From contig JBBAPK010000027.1 of NCBI GenBank assembly GCA_040400875.1, positions 1 to 38,440 of the forward strand: a stretch of 38,440 nucleotides of DNA, read 5' to 3'. Position numbers and translations under genes: made by a program. Source of the stretch: PBB1 sp040400875 (GTDB lineage: Bacteria > Pseudomonadota > Gammaproteobacteria > Burkholderiales > Burkholderiaceae_C). Under the pieces are notes generated by a model, which saw only the letters and a program-made list of their open reading frames with translations, had not been told where the DNA came from and did not search any database. Positions 9,901 through 17,300 of this stretch are shown piece after piece; the first letter of the stretch is position 1, and every line of letters begins with the position of its first letter.

Positions 9901-10694
9901 GTGCGTCCTTGCAGCGGAAACGGCGGGCTCGATCGCTCAAGCACGAACGGCAGCAGCGCGGCCAGCAGGGCTTCATCGGCCGGGGTGACGTACGACGGCC
10001 GGGTGCGCAGCATGTCGGCGATGGCCGGCGAATGCGGCTGCAGGCGGCTGATCTCGCCGCTGCGCCGCGCGCTGCCCAGATACAAGCGCAACTCGAGCCG
10101 CGCGGCCGATGCGCTCAGCACGTACATGAGCCGCTTGTTCATGGCACCGGCGGCCACCGGGGCCGCCACGACCTCATCGGCCGGCACGCGCGCCTTGAGC
10201 ACGCCCGAGGCATGGCCCAACCAGGCTTCGAGTTCATGGCTCAGCGCCGACGAGCGCTCCACGAGGCGAACGGGCTGATCGACCGCTTGCAAGTGCACCG
10301 CTTGGCTGGTGGCTTCATTCGCAGCGCCGGTGTCTGTGACGTGGCGGGCTAGTTCGCTCGCCGCCACACCGCTGCCCGACAGGCCCATTCGGCGCGCGCG
10401 CGCCAGGCCGGCCTCGTGCGCCATCAAGGCGGCGGCCACATGGTGACAGTTGAAGCCCACCGCGCAGGTGCACAAGCCGCGCAGGTGCAGTCCGGTGCGC
10501 GGATCGGTGAAAAAGCTGATGGTCTGCTCGCAGATTTCGCTGCCGCTGCCCCGCAAGCGGGTGTGCAGCCGGTCGCCGTCCTCGTGCTGTGCCAGCAGCG
10601 CGCGCTCGGGTTTGAGCCCGATGGCGCGCATCAGCGTCACGTGATCAAAGTGATCGCTGAGGTCGAAATCGGCAGGCAGCGAAAAATGGGTCAT
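6960..10694 (-). CDS. SWIM zinc finger SNF2-family DEAD/DEAH helicase
   Basis: This 1244-aa protein is a bacterial Swi2/Snf2-type ATPase. An N-terminal SWIM zinc-binding motif is visible at C75-x-C77-x5-C83-x-H85. A long middle region of about 650 residues has no motif I recognise. The helicase core occupies the last 470 residues: Walker A DDMGLGKT near residue 800, DEAQ near 893, SGTPLENHLGELWSL, and the C-terminal lobe with VFSQFTEML, GLNLTAADTVI and QAIDRAYRIGQ. The family translocates on double-stranded DNA and remodels protein-DNA complexes or RNA polymerase; its substrate here is unknown. ATG at 10694 is preferred over an in-frame TTG four codons upstream. It converges on the HDOD gene (24-bp gap) and diverges from the lipocalin-like gene. 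Confidence 0.93.
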   Translation of the reverse strand: MTHFSLPADFDLSDHFDHVTLMRAIGLKPERALLAQHEDGDRLHTRLRGSGSEICEQTISFFTDPRTGLHLRGLCTCAVGFNCHHVAAALMAHEAGLARARRMGLSGSGVAASELARHVTDTGAANEATSQAVHLQAVDQPVRLVERSSALSHELEAWLGHASGVLKARVPADEVVAAPVAAGAMNKRLMYVLSASAARLELRLYLGSARRSGEISRLQPHSPAIADMLRTRPSYVTPADEALLAALLPFVLERSSPPFPLQGRTCAATLRQLVQSGSCWLVDDADGRPATPPGEPLAWLDEPLPLQLCWSADTDEMWRTRWDAVSLEAGTEVQSLVLLPEPHVLLRDARGLATMRPADVSSSNLGAPVIRWLAGMPAVSSQALPALVERLRSVGLAHQVMLPLPERHAPKLEELGELTLQPVLKLLTCPNVPSEAWLEGHQRPPPAGQPLRQAAAQLVLRYRVTASGASRSTAPSVDFNFPAGASDVAFIEQPDPSRPAHTQLMRFRRDAQAEAVAVQALFEQLELRPWSRVAAFALDRMAALKAGRLQSAALPPALEDGQLMLVPAARDQWPMLLSRDIPALQDEGWVVERSDDFPFEVFETDDFELSLDEMPGSGTDWFRIGLKVSVAGTPVDLVPLLVGLVQAGWLKLEASMRDPQGEVLLPWPEEVDPSVPAWRNSSKLRRERLLRLPVSRVAPLVAWLRGVFGSSGFSASEPRVSRYELGALELLSAGVVVRAPPSLDRLLEQLRSLRVGEPLPAVTVSPHVHAQLRPYQVDGLAWMDFLRRAGFGGVLADDMGLGKTLQTLALLQNELDAGRLDRPSLVVVPTSLLENWLAEATRFTPQLRVLVLHGKYRSQHFSGIASAHVVVTSYPLAVRDMPVLVDYRWHYLVLDEAQRIKNSRSQATVALKALDARHRLCLSGTPLENHLGELWSLMDFVSPGLLGSETQFREHYRTPIEKRQDTQQANHLARRVRPFILRRTKLQVAQDLPEKTETLLRVELDGIQRDLYETVRATMDSKLREAIAKQGLARSQIVVLDALLKLRQVCCDPRLLKFRDPAAAAQTQQTAASSAKLELLCDLLSTLAEEGRRILVFSQFTEMLALIEPELARLGLDYLKLTGETEHRGDVVREFQEGTAPVFLISLKAGGVGLNLTAADTVILYDPWWNPAVEQQAIDRAYRIGQGKPVFVYKLVASGTVEEKMLELQARKSGLADSLLSGVAGSAALTAQDFDELFKPLGGG

Positions 10695-10776
10695 CAGGCG
10701 GCGCAAGGCTCAAGGGCAACCGGGCATTGTGGAACAGCGCCGTGGCGTTTGGTCGGCCTGTGCGATGCTTTCGATC

Positions 10777-11946
10777 ATGTTTTCTCGCAATGACCCTGCG
10801 CTGATCGGCGCGACCTCAGCAGACTCGCACCGCCGGCGGCTGCTGCGGTGGCTGGCCGCAGCGCCCTGGGCCGCTGGTGCGCCAGCGTTTGCAGTGCCTG
10901 CGCCGGACCGCCAGACGCCGCGCGCGCTGGTGTTCCCCACCGACCATGGCGCCCATGCCGACAGCCGCATCGAGTGGTGGTACATCACCGGCGAGCTGCA
11001 CGCTGGCGCGGCCTCGACGGCACGCACGGATGAGCCGACGCACGGCTTTCAGATCACGTTTTTTCGCTCGCGCACCGATGTGGCCGCCGATCAGCCCAGC
11101 CGCTTTGCCGCCAAGCAGTTGCTGTTCGCCCACGCCGCGCTGAGCGACCTGAAGGCCGGGCGGCTGCGGCACGACCAGCGCATCGCCCGCACCGGCTTTG
11201 GCGTTGCACAGGCCGGCACGGATGACACGGCCATCGTGCTGCGCGACTGGCAACTCAGCCGACAAGATGCCGCCGAGGGCAGCCGCTATCAGGCCCGCGT
11301 GCGCAGCGACAGCGCCGGCTTTGCCTTCGACTTCAACCTGAACACCACCCAAAGCGTGCTGCTGCAAGGCGATGCCGGCTACTCGCTCAAGGGCCCGCAG
11401 CACACCGACCCGACGTTCAGCCGCTACTACACCCAGCCGCAGTTGTCGGTGAGCGGCACGCTCAAGCAGCAAGGCACCGCGCTGCCCGTGCGCGGCACCG
11501 CGTGGCTGGATCACGAATGGAGCGACTCCTTGCTGCCGCCCGGTGCGGTGGGCTGGGACTGGATCGGCATGAACCTGGCCGATGGCAGCGCGCTGACTGC
11601 CTTTCGCCTGCGCGCGGCCGACGGGCGCACCGTGTACGCCGGCGGCAGCCTGCGCACTGCCAGCGGCGTCTTTCGCAACTTCGCGGCCGACGAAGTGAGC
11701 TTCACGCCGCACCGCGTGTGGACCAGCCCGGCCTCGCAGGCGAAGTACCCGGTCGAATGGACGCTGCAAACACCGGCCGGGCGCCACCGCATCGTCGCAC
11801 TGCTCGACGCACAAGAGCTCGACAGCCGCAACAGCACCGGCACGATCTACTGGGAAGGCCTGAGCGAGCTGCGCGACGAGCAAGGCCAGCGCATAGGGCG
11901 TGGCTACCTCGAGATGACGGGCTACGCAGGCGCGTTGCGGCTGTAG
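10777..11946 (+). CDS. Exported lipocalin-like (CrtC/AttH-fold) protein
   Basis: This is a CrtC/AttH-type double-lipocalin-fold protein (COG5621, often annotated as carotenoid 1,2-hydratase or predicted secreted hydrolase). Hallmarks are IEWWYITGEL near residue 65, HGFQITFFRSR, and LDHEWSDSLL...GWDWIGMNL in the second half. The N-terminus has RRRLLRW followed by a hydrophobic Ala-rich stretch ending APAFAVPAP, consistent with a Tat- or Sec-type signal and periplasmic location. Start is uncertain: ATG at 10777 is chosen because it puts the arginine cluster in a plausible place; ATG at 10765 and 10729 are also in frame. No carotenoid genes or FtsX-type ABC partner lie nearby, so the substrate is unknown. 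Confidence 0.82.
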   Translation: MFSRNDPALIGATSADSHRRRLLRWLAAAPWAAGAPAFAVPAPDRQTPRALVFPTDHGAHADSRIEWWYITGELHAGAASTARTDEPTHGFQITFFRSRTDVAADQPSRFAAKQLLFAHAALSDLKAGRLRHDQRIARTGFGVAQAGTDDTAIVLRDWQLSRQDAAEGSRYQARVRSDSAGFAFDFNLNTTQSVLLQGDAGYSLKGPQHTDPTFSRYYTQPQLSVSGTLKQQGTALPVRGTAWLDHEWSDSLLPPGAVGWDWIGMNLADGSALTAFRLRAADGRTVYAGGSLRTASGVFRNFAADEVSFTPHRVWTSPASQAKYPVEWTLQTPAGRHRIVALLDAQELDSRNSTGTIYWEGLSELRDEQGQRIGRGYLEMTGYAGALRL

Positions 11947-11986
11947 CTGTCAGCACAGCCGTGCGGCGCCTTTGTAGACTCACCCG

Positions 11987-13813
11987 ATGAGTTCAGCCAC
12001 GCCCAGCACGTCCCCCGCCCCCATCCCGCGCAGCACCGCCTCGGCGCTACCGCCGCCAGGCAAGACCGTCAAGTCGCTGGGCGGGCTCACGCCCTTTCTC
12101 AGGCCTTATCGATGGCGCGTCGCGTTGGCGATCGGCTTTCTGGTGATGGCGGCGGTCAGCACACTGGTGTTGCCGGTGGCGCTCAAGACGCTGATCGACC
12201 AGGGTCTGGTGGCGGCCGACCCCGGCGAACGGGTGATGGCGCTGCGCGATCATTTCGTTTCGCTGTTTGGCGTGGGCGCGGCACTCGGTTTGTTCTCGGC
12301 GCTGCGCTTTTACACCGTCACCTGGCTGGGCGAGCGCGTCACCGCCGACCTGCGCAACGCGGTGTATTCGCACGTGCTGCGGCAAAGCCCCGAGTTCTTC
12401 GAATCGACGCAAACCGGCGAGGTGCTGTCGCGGCTGACCACCGACACCACGCTGGTGCAGGCGGTGGTGGGCTCGTCGCTGAGTCTGGGGCTGCGCAACG
12501 TGGTGCTGGCCATCGGCGCCATGACCATGCTCATCATTACCAACCCCTATGTTATGGCGCAGGTGCTGGGCATCTTGGTGCTGGTGGTGTTGCCGTCGGT
12601 GTATTTCGCCCGGCGCATCCGCAAGCTCAGCCGCGCCAGCCAGGACCGCGTGGCCGACACCAGCGCGATCGCCGCCGAAGTGCTCAACGCCATCCCGGTG
12701 GTGCAAAGCTACACGCAGGAAGCCCGCGAGGCGCAGCGCTTTGACGAGTCGACCGAGAACGCCTTCGGCACCGCCATCAACCGCACCCGCATGCGCGCGG
12801 TGCTGGTGGGTTTCATCATCACCGCCACCTTCGGCGCGCTGCTGTGGGGCCTGTACCAAGGCACGCAGGCGGTGGTGCGCGGCGACATCACCGCCGGACA
12901 CCTGGGCCAGACGGTGGTCTACGTGATCATCCTGGTGAGCGGCGTGGCGGTGCTCGCTGAGGTGTACGGCGACATGCTGCGAGCCGCAGGTGCCACCGAG
13001 CGGCTGATGGAGTTGCTGGCCACCGAGTCGCCGATTGCCTCGCCGGCCGTGCCGCGAACCTTGCCGGTGGTGCAGCGCGGCTCGTCGGTCTGCCTCGAAG
13101 CCGTCACCTTCAACTACCCGTCGCGCCCCAAGACGTCTGCGCTGAGCGACTTCAACCTGACCATAGCGCCCGGCGAAACCGTGGCGCTGGTCGGCCCGAG
13201 TGGCGCGGGCAAGAGCACGGTGCTGCAGTTGCTGCTGCGCTTTTACGACGTGAAGCAGGGGACCGTGCGCATCGACGGCATCCCGGTGCGCGAACTCGCA
13301 CTCGACGCGCTGCGCGCTCGCATCGGCATCGTGCCGCAAGACAGCGTGATCTTTTCGGCCGATGCGATGGCCAACATCCGCTACGGCAGGCCCGAAGCGA
13401 CCGACGCCGAGGTGGTCGCCGCGGCCCAGGCAGCCTTCGCGCATGACTTCATCACCGCGCTGCCCGACGGCTACCAGACCTTTCTGGGCGAGCGTGGCGT
13501 GCGCGTGTCAGGCGGCCAGCGCCAGCGCATCAGCATTGCGCGCGCGATCCTGAAGAACCCGCCGCTGCTGCTGCTCGACGAAGCCACCAGCGCACTCGAT
13601 GCGGAGAGCGAACGCATGGTGCAAGCCGCACTCGAGGCGGCCATGAAGGACCGCACCACGCTGGTCATCGCGCACCGGCTGGCCACCGTGCAGCGCGCCG
13701 ACCGCATCGTGGTGATGGACGAGAGCCGCATCGTAGAAATCGGCAACCACGCCACCTTGAGTGCGGCAGGCGGCCTGTACGCGCGGCTGGCCAAGCTGCA
13801 GTTCAATGCGTAG
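11987..13813 (+). CDS. MsbA-related ABC exporter (permease-ATPase fusion)
   Basis: This 608-aa half-transporter has an N-terminal Pro/Ser-rich tail of about 35 residues, six predicted membrane helices (roughly 45-325), and an ATPase domain. The ATPase has Walker A GPSGAGKST near 403, signature SGGQRQR near 508 and Walker B LLLLDEATSALD. It acts as an inner-membrane homodimer. It resembles the MsbA-related subgroup common in proteobacteria rather than MsbA itself; lipids or amphiphiles are plausible substrates but this is inference. It begins 40 bp after the lipocalin-like gene, so the two could share a transcript. The stop TAG is followed 43 bp later by ccdA. Confidence 0.93.
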   Translation: MSSATPSTSPAPIPRSTASALPPPGKTVKSLGGLTPFLRPYRWRVALAIGFLVMAAVSTLVLPVALKTLIDQGLVAADPGERVMALRDHFVSLFGVGAALGLFSALRFYTVTWLGERVTADLRNAVYSHVLRQSPEFFESTQTGEVLSRLTTDTTLVQAVVGSSLSLGLRNVVLAIGAMTMLIITNPYVMAQVLGILVLVVLPSVYFARRIRKLSRASQDRVADTSAIAAEVLNAIPVVQSYTQEAREAQRFDESTENAFGTAINRTRMRAVLVGFIITATFGALLWGLYQGTQAVVRGDITAGHLGQTVVYVIILVSGVAVLAEVYGDMLRAAGATERLMELLATESPIASPAVPRTLPVVQRGSSVCLEAVTFNYPSRPKTSALSDFNLTIAPGETVALVGPSGAGKSTVLQLLLRFYDVKQGTVRIDGIPVRELALDALRARIGIVPQDSVIFSADAMANIRYGRPEATDAEVVAAAQAAFAHDFITALPDGYQTFLGERGVRVSGGQRQRISIARAILKNPPLLLLDEATSALDAESERMVQAALEAAMKDRTTLVIAHRLATVQRADRIVVMDESRIVEIGNHATLSAAGGLYARLAKLQFNA

Positions 13814-13830
13814 CTGAAAACGCATAATCC

Positions 13831-13855
13831 ATGCGCATACCCAATGGAGGCAAAC
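13831..13855 (+). promoter_or_regulatory. Leader of ccdAB: palindrome and Shine-Dalgarno
   Basis: Between the ABC exporter stop and ccdA lie CATAAT (13823-13828, -10-like), the perfect palindrome ATGCGCAT (13831-13838), and a strong AATGGAGG ribosome site at 13843-13850, 7 nt from the ccdA ATG. CcdA-type antitoxins autorepress through short palindromes, so ATGCGCAT is a candidate operator; this is inference. Confidence 0.4.
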
Positions 13856-13856
13856 C

Positions 13857-14132
13857 ATGCTGCGATTTGACGATGCTCCCAAGCGGGCCACCAACCTCAG
13901 CCTGAACGCCAAGGTGCTCGAGATGGCCCGCGAGCTGGGCATGAACATCTCGCAAACTGTCGACACGCTGCTCGCCGAAGAAGTGCGCAAGCGCTACTTT
14001 GAGCGCTGGAACGTCGACAACGCCGAGGCCATCGCGCACTACAACGCGCGCATCGAGCGCGAGGGCACGCTCTCGCAGCGCATCCAGAAACACCTGTCAG
14101 CGCACTCGGAGTCCGAGGAGGCCTCCCGCTGA
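13857..14132 (+). CDS. ccdA: CcdA-family antitoxin
   Basis: This 91-aa protein has an N-terminal ribbon-helix-helix-like segment (RATNLSLNAKVLEMARELGMNIS), used by the family for DNA binding and autorepression. Its polar C-terminal arm FERWNVDNAEAIAHYNARIEREG resembles the toxin-binding arm of F-plasmid CcdA. It is about 20 residues longer than the F-plasmid protein (72 aa), with an extra Ser/Glu-rich tail. The stop TGA overlaps the ccdB ATG by one base (TGATG), the usual coupled arrangement. It lies between an ABC exporter gene and thyA and has its own strong Shine-Dalgarno sequence. Confidence 0.9.
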   Translation: MLRFDDAPKRATNLSLNAKVLEMARELGMNISQTVDTLLAEEVRKRYFERWNVDNAEAIAHYNARIEREGTLSQRIQKHLSAHSESEEASR

Positions 14133-14446
14133 TGCCGCGCTTCGACGTCTACGCCAACCCGATCGCTGCAGACCGCAAGCACACGCCGTTCTGGCTGGAC
14201 GTGCAGGCCGATCACCTGCAGACCCTGGCCACCCGCGTGGTGTTGCCGCTGTCGCGCCTGTCGAGTGCTCAGCCCTTGAAGCAACGACTCAATCCCGTGG
14301 TGGAGGTCGAAGGCACCTCGGTGTTTGCCGACACGGCCAACCTCGCGACGTTTCCGATTTCGCTGCTGCGCCGCCCCGTGGGCTCGCTGAGGCACGAGCG
14401 CATGGCCATCGACGATGCGCTGGATTTCCTGTTTTCCGGTTACTGA
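14132..14446 (+). CDS. ccdB: CcdB-family toxin
   Basis: This 104-aa protein aligns by eye along its whole length with F-plasmid CcdB (101 aa), the DNA gyrase poison: FDVYANP at the start, FWLDVQAD, RVVLPLS, LNPVVEVEG, a FPISLL segment, and a C-terminal helix IDDALDFLFSGY. In F-plasmid CcdB the last three residues Trp-Gly-Ile contact gyrase and are needed for killing. Here the corresponding residues are Ser-Gly-Tyr, so gyrase poisoning may be altered or lost. It is coupled to ccdA by a 1-bp overlap and ends 7 bp before the thyA start codon. Confidence 0.9.
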   Translation: MPRFDVYANPIAADRKHTPFWLDVQADHLQTLATRVVLPLSRLSSAQPLKQRLNPVVEVEGTSVFADTANLATFPISLLRRPVGSLRHERMAIDDALDFLFSGY

Positions 14447-14453
14447 CACCCCC

Positions 14454-15272
14454 ATGCAAACCCCCTACGAAGACCTGATGCGCCATGTGCGCGACCACGG
14501 CGTGCTCAAGGCCGACCGCACCGGCACCGGCACCCAAAGCGTCTTCGGCCACCAGATGCGCTTCGATCTGAGCGCGGGCTTTCCGCTCGTCACCACCAAG
14601 AAGGTGCACCTGAAGTCGGTGATCCTTGAACTGCTGTGGTTTTTGCGCGGAGACGGCAACGCACGCTGGCTGCAAGAACGCGGCGTGTCGATCTGGAACG
14701 AATGGGCACGCGACGATGGCGACCTCGGGCCGGTCTACGGCGTGCAGTGGCGCAGCTGGCCCGCGCCGGGCGGTGGCCACATCGACCAGATCGCGCAGGT
14801 CATCCACACGCTCAAGACCAACCCCGATTCGCGCCGCATCATCGTGAGCGCCTGGAACGTGGCCGATCTGGACGCCATGGCGCTGATGCCTTGCCACGCG
14901 TTCTTCCAGTTCTATGTGGCGCCCTCAGCCGTGGCAGGCGAGCCGGGACGCCTGAGCTGCCAGCTGTACCAGCGCAGCGCCGACATCTTTTTGGGCGTGC
15001 CCTTCAACATCGCGAGCTACGCGCTGCTCACACACATGGTGGCGCAGCAGTGCAATTTGCAGGTGGGCGATTTCATCTGGACCGGCGGCGACTGCCACCT
15101 GTACAGCAACCACGCCGAGCAAGTCGAGTTGCAGCTCGCACGCGAAGCGCGGCCGCTGCCCACGCTGCACATCAAGCGCCGTCCGGCGTCGATCGACGGC
15201 TACGAGTTCGAAGACTTCGAGGTCGTGGGCTACGACCCGCACCCGGCCATCAAGGCCCCGGTGGCGGTGTGA
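14454..15272 (+). CDS. thyA: Thymidylate synthase
   Basis: ThyA methylates dUMP to dTMP using 5,10-methylenetetrahydrofolate, releasing dihydrofolate for DHFR (folA is also in this window, at 31210). The 272-aa protein has the folate/phosphate loop KADRTGTGTQSVFG, catalytic Cys147 in MPCHAFFQFYV, QLYQRSADIFLGVPFN, and TGGDCHLYSNH. ATG at 14454 is chosen because it gives the typical N-terminus MQTPYEDLMRHV. The start lies 7 bp after ccdB, so thyA probably depends at least partly on transcription through ccdAB or an upstream promoter; no separate promoter is obvious. It converges on gspB with a 15-bp gap. Confidence 0.97.
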   Translation: MQTPYEDLMRHVRDHGVLKADRTGTGTQSVFGHQMRFDLSAGFPLVTTKKVHLKSVILELLWFLRGDGNARWLQERGVSIWNEWARDDGDLGPVYGVQWRSWPAPGGGHIDQIAQVIHTLKTNPDSRRIIVSAWNVADLDAMALMPCHAFFQFYVAPSAVAGEPGRLSCQLYQRSADIFLGVPFNIASYALLTHMVAQQCNLQVGDFIWTGGDCHLYSNHAEQVELQLAREARPLPTLHIKRRPASIDGYEFEDFEVVGYDPHPAIKAPVAV

Positions 15273-15287
15273 GCGGCGGCTGGCGGC

Positions 15288-16040
15288 TCAGTAGTTGATG
15301 CTGAAGCGGTAGCCGCGAAAGCTCATCACCGCCGAGCGCAAGGCGATGCGCTGCAGCGTGAGCTCAGACGTGAGTCGATCGCCCTCGTGATACAGCGCGC
15401 CATTGATGATCACCATGCGACTGGCTGGCTGATCGGAATAGCTCGCACCACTCACCACCAGCGCGGGCAGGCTGCTGATCACATCGGCAGGCAACTCGCT
15501 CATCGCCAGCACTCGAGGCTCGGGGGTCGAGCCTGATGCCGCTGCCGCAGGCGCAGCGGTCGAACGTGTAGCGGCGGAAGGGTCAGGGGCGGTCTGGCTG
15601 CGCGGTGCTGGTGTGGGCACAGACGCCATGCGCGCAGGTGCCGCAGCGTTGACCGGTGTGGCGGCTGACTTGATCGCAGGTGGCGGATTGCGCCTGGGCG
15701 CTGGCTTGGACGCTGCCGAGACCACGGGCTCCGCTGCCGCGACCATCGGGGGCGGCGCGTTCACCCATGCAGGCGGGTTGGCAGGCGCCGCAGGGGTGGA
15801 TGGCGATGCAGCCAGCGGTGGCACCGCCGCAGGCGCGGGCCCATCGGCCGACAGCCACCACCACGCCAGTGCACCCAGCACGACGACGACGATCACGACC
15901 AGCGCCAGCGTCTTCCAGACGGGAGCGCGCTCTTCACGATCCAACGCCACCCGGGCCATCGGCTGCGCGTGCAGACCCGGGATCTGGCCGCGGCTGCGTT
16001 CGGATTCAGCGCGCTTGAGCGCATCGAGGATGTAGGACAT
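15288..16040 (-). CDS. gspB: General secretion pathway protein B (GspB/ExeB-like)
   Basis: This 250-aa protein opens with the GspB signature MSYILDALKRAESERSRGQ. It has a single membrane span at about residues 43-64 (TLALVVIVVVVLGALAWWW), then a Pro/Ala-rich periplasmic linker of about 110 residues, and ends in a small conserved domain (VVSGASYSDQPASRMVIING...RGYRFSINY). GspB works with the ATPase GspA in the inner membrane to help insert the type II secretin GspD through peptidoglycan. It follows gspA by 20 bp in the same operon. The remaining type II secretion genes are not in this window. Confidence 0.92.
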   Translation of the reverse strand: MSYILDALKRAESERSRGQIPGLHAQPMARVALDREERAPVWKTLALVVIVVVVLGALAWWWLSADGPAPAAVPPLAASPSTPAAPANPPAWVNAPPPMVAAAEPVVSAASKPAPRRNPPPAIKSAATPVNAAAPARMASVPTPAPRSQTAPDPSAATRSTAAPAAAASGSTPEPRVLAMSELPADVISSLPALVVSGASYSDQPASRMVIINGALYHEGDRLTSELTLQRIALRSAVMSFRGYRFSINY

Positions 16041-16060
16041 GGGCGCGGTGTTCAGTGAGC

Positions 16061-17173
16061 TCAGGGGCGGCGGGTGGGTGCGCTGGCCGCAGCGCTGGCG
16101 CTGGCGCTGGAGGATAAAGCCGTCGCAGATGCCGATTCAGCGGCGGAGACCGAGGCCGAGGCCGACGCGGCCGAAGCAGCGGCGGGTGCTGAAGCACCAG
16201 CGGCGACATCCACCGGCGCTGCGTTGGCATGCGAGCGTCCCAGCAGCCAGTTGCCACCGGCCCACGCCACCGCCCCCAGCGCCATGCCCAGCACCAGTGT
16301 CATCAGCAAGGGGCTGCGCTTGACCGCCGCGCCTGTCAGCGCATTGACTTCGGACGCATCGAACACCTCGCGCGCGGCCTTGTCGATGATGTGGCGGTCG
16401 ACCACCACCTTGCCACCCGCATAGGCGCCCAGCAAGGCGCGGTCGCACAGCAAGTTGATGCGGCGCGGCACGCCGCGGCACAGCCGGTGGATGCGCTTGA
16501 GGCTGTCGACCGGAAACGGGATGGGCCCCGACATGCCGGCCACGGCCAGACGGTGGCGGATGTACTGCGCCGTCTCGTCCTCGGACAGCGCCTCAAGGTG
16601 AAAGCGCGCGATCACCCGCTGCGCGAGCTGCTGCAGCCCAGGCTGAGCCACCATATCGCGCAGCTCGGGCTGACCGATCAGGATGATCTGCAGCAGCTTG
16701 CGCTCGTGGGTCTCGAGGTTGGTCATCAAACGCAACTGCTCGAGCACATCGGGCGACAGGTTCTGTGCCTCGTCGATGATGAGCACGTTGTTCTGGCCCA
16801 CACCGTGGGTGCGCAGCAAGAAGGCATTGAGCGGATCGAGGTAATCGGTGACCGTGGCCGTGCCCGGCCTGCGGTTGGGATAGGGCACCAGAAACTCATC
16901 GCACACCGAGCGCATCAGCTCGACCACCGTGAGCTTGGGATTGAAGATGTAGGCCACGTTGCAGCGCTTGGGGATCTGCTCAAGGAAGCAGCGGCACACC
17001 GTGGTCTTGCCCGCGCCGATCTCGCCGGTCAGCAGCACGAACCCGCCGCCACCGCCCAGCCCGTACAGCAGGTGCGCCAGCGCCTCGCGGTGCCGCTCAC
17101 TCATGAAGAGGTAGTGCGGATCCGGCGCGATGGAAAACGGAGCCTGCTTCAGGCCAAAGTATTCGGCGTACAT
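16061..17173 (-). CDS. gspA: General secretion pathway ATPase GspA (ExeA-like)
   Basis: This 370-aa AAA+ ATPase starts MYAEYFGLKQAPFSIAPDP, the standard ExeA beginning. It has Walker A GEIGAGKTT at 50-58, Walker B VLIIDEAQNL, and the arginine-rich CRGVPRRINLLCDRALL segment. A membrane span lies at about 288-311. The last 55 residues are a low-complexity Ala/Ser tail, and no peptidoglycan-binding domain of the kind found at the C-terminus of Aeromonas ExeA is seen. An alternative ATG four codons upstream (17185) is possible. It forms an operon with gspB, and its 5' end faces the divergent HAD-UbiA gene. Confidence 0.92.
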   Translation of the reverse strand: MYAEYFGLKQAPFSIAPDPHYLFMSERHREALAHLLYGLGGGGGFVLLTGEIGAGKTTVCRCFLEQIPKRCNVAYIFNPKLTVVELMRSVCDEFLVPYPNRRPGTATVTDYLDPLNAFLLRTHGVGQNNVLIIDEAQNLSPDVLEQLRLMTNLETHERKLLQIILIGQPELRDMVAQPGLQQLAQRVIARFHLEALSEDETAQYIRHRLAVAGMSGPIPFPVDSLKRIHRLCRGVPRRINLLCDRALLGAYAGGKVVVDRHIIDKAAREVFDASEVNALTGAAVKRSPLLMTLVLGMALGAVAWAGGNWLLGRSHANAAPVDVAAGASAPAAASAASASASVSAAESASATALSSSASASAAASAPTRRP

Positions 17174-17300
17174 GCGTTGGAGCATAGCCGTGGCAAACAC
17201 CGGCCAGGCCGTGCGCCGCGCCGAGCGGCCCCTCCACCGACAATCGCTCACCCGCCACGCACTTGCCCAGCGAGTGCCCCACACGCCAGCCCAACCCCCG

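Noticed and set aside
10777..11946. Carotenoid 1,2-hydratase as functional call
   Set aside because: Only the fold family matches; there are no carotenoid biosynthesis genes nearby, so naming it CrtC would overstate the evidence.
12047..13444. 465-codon minus-strand frame opposite the ABC exporter
   Set aside because: His/Gln-rich shadow of a gene with intact Walker and signature motifs on the plus strand.
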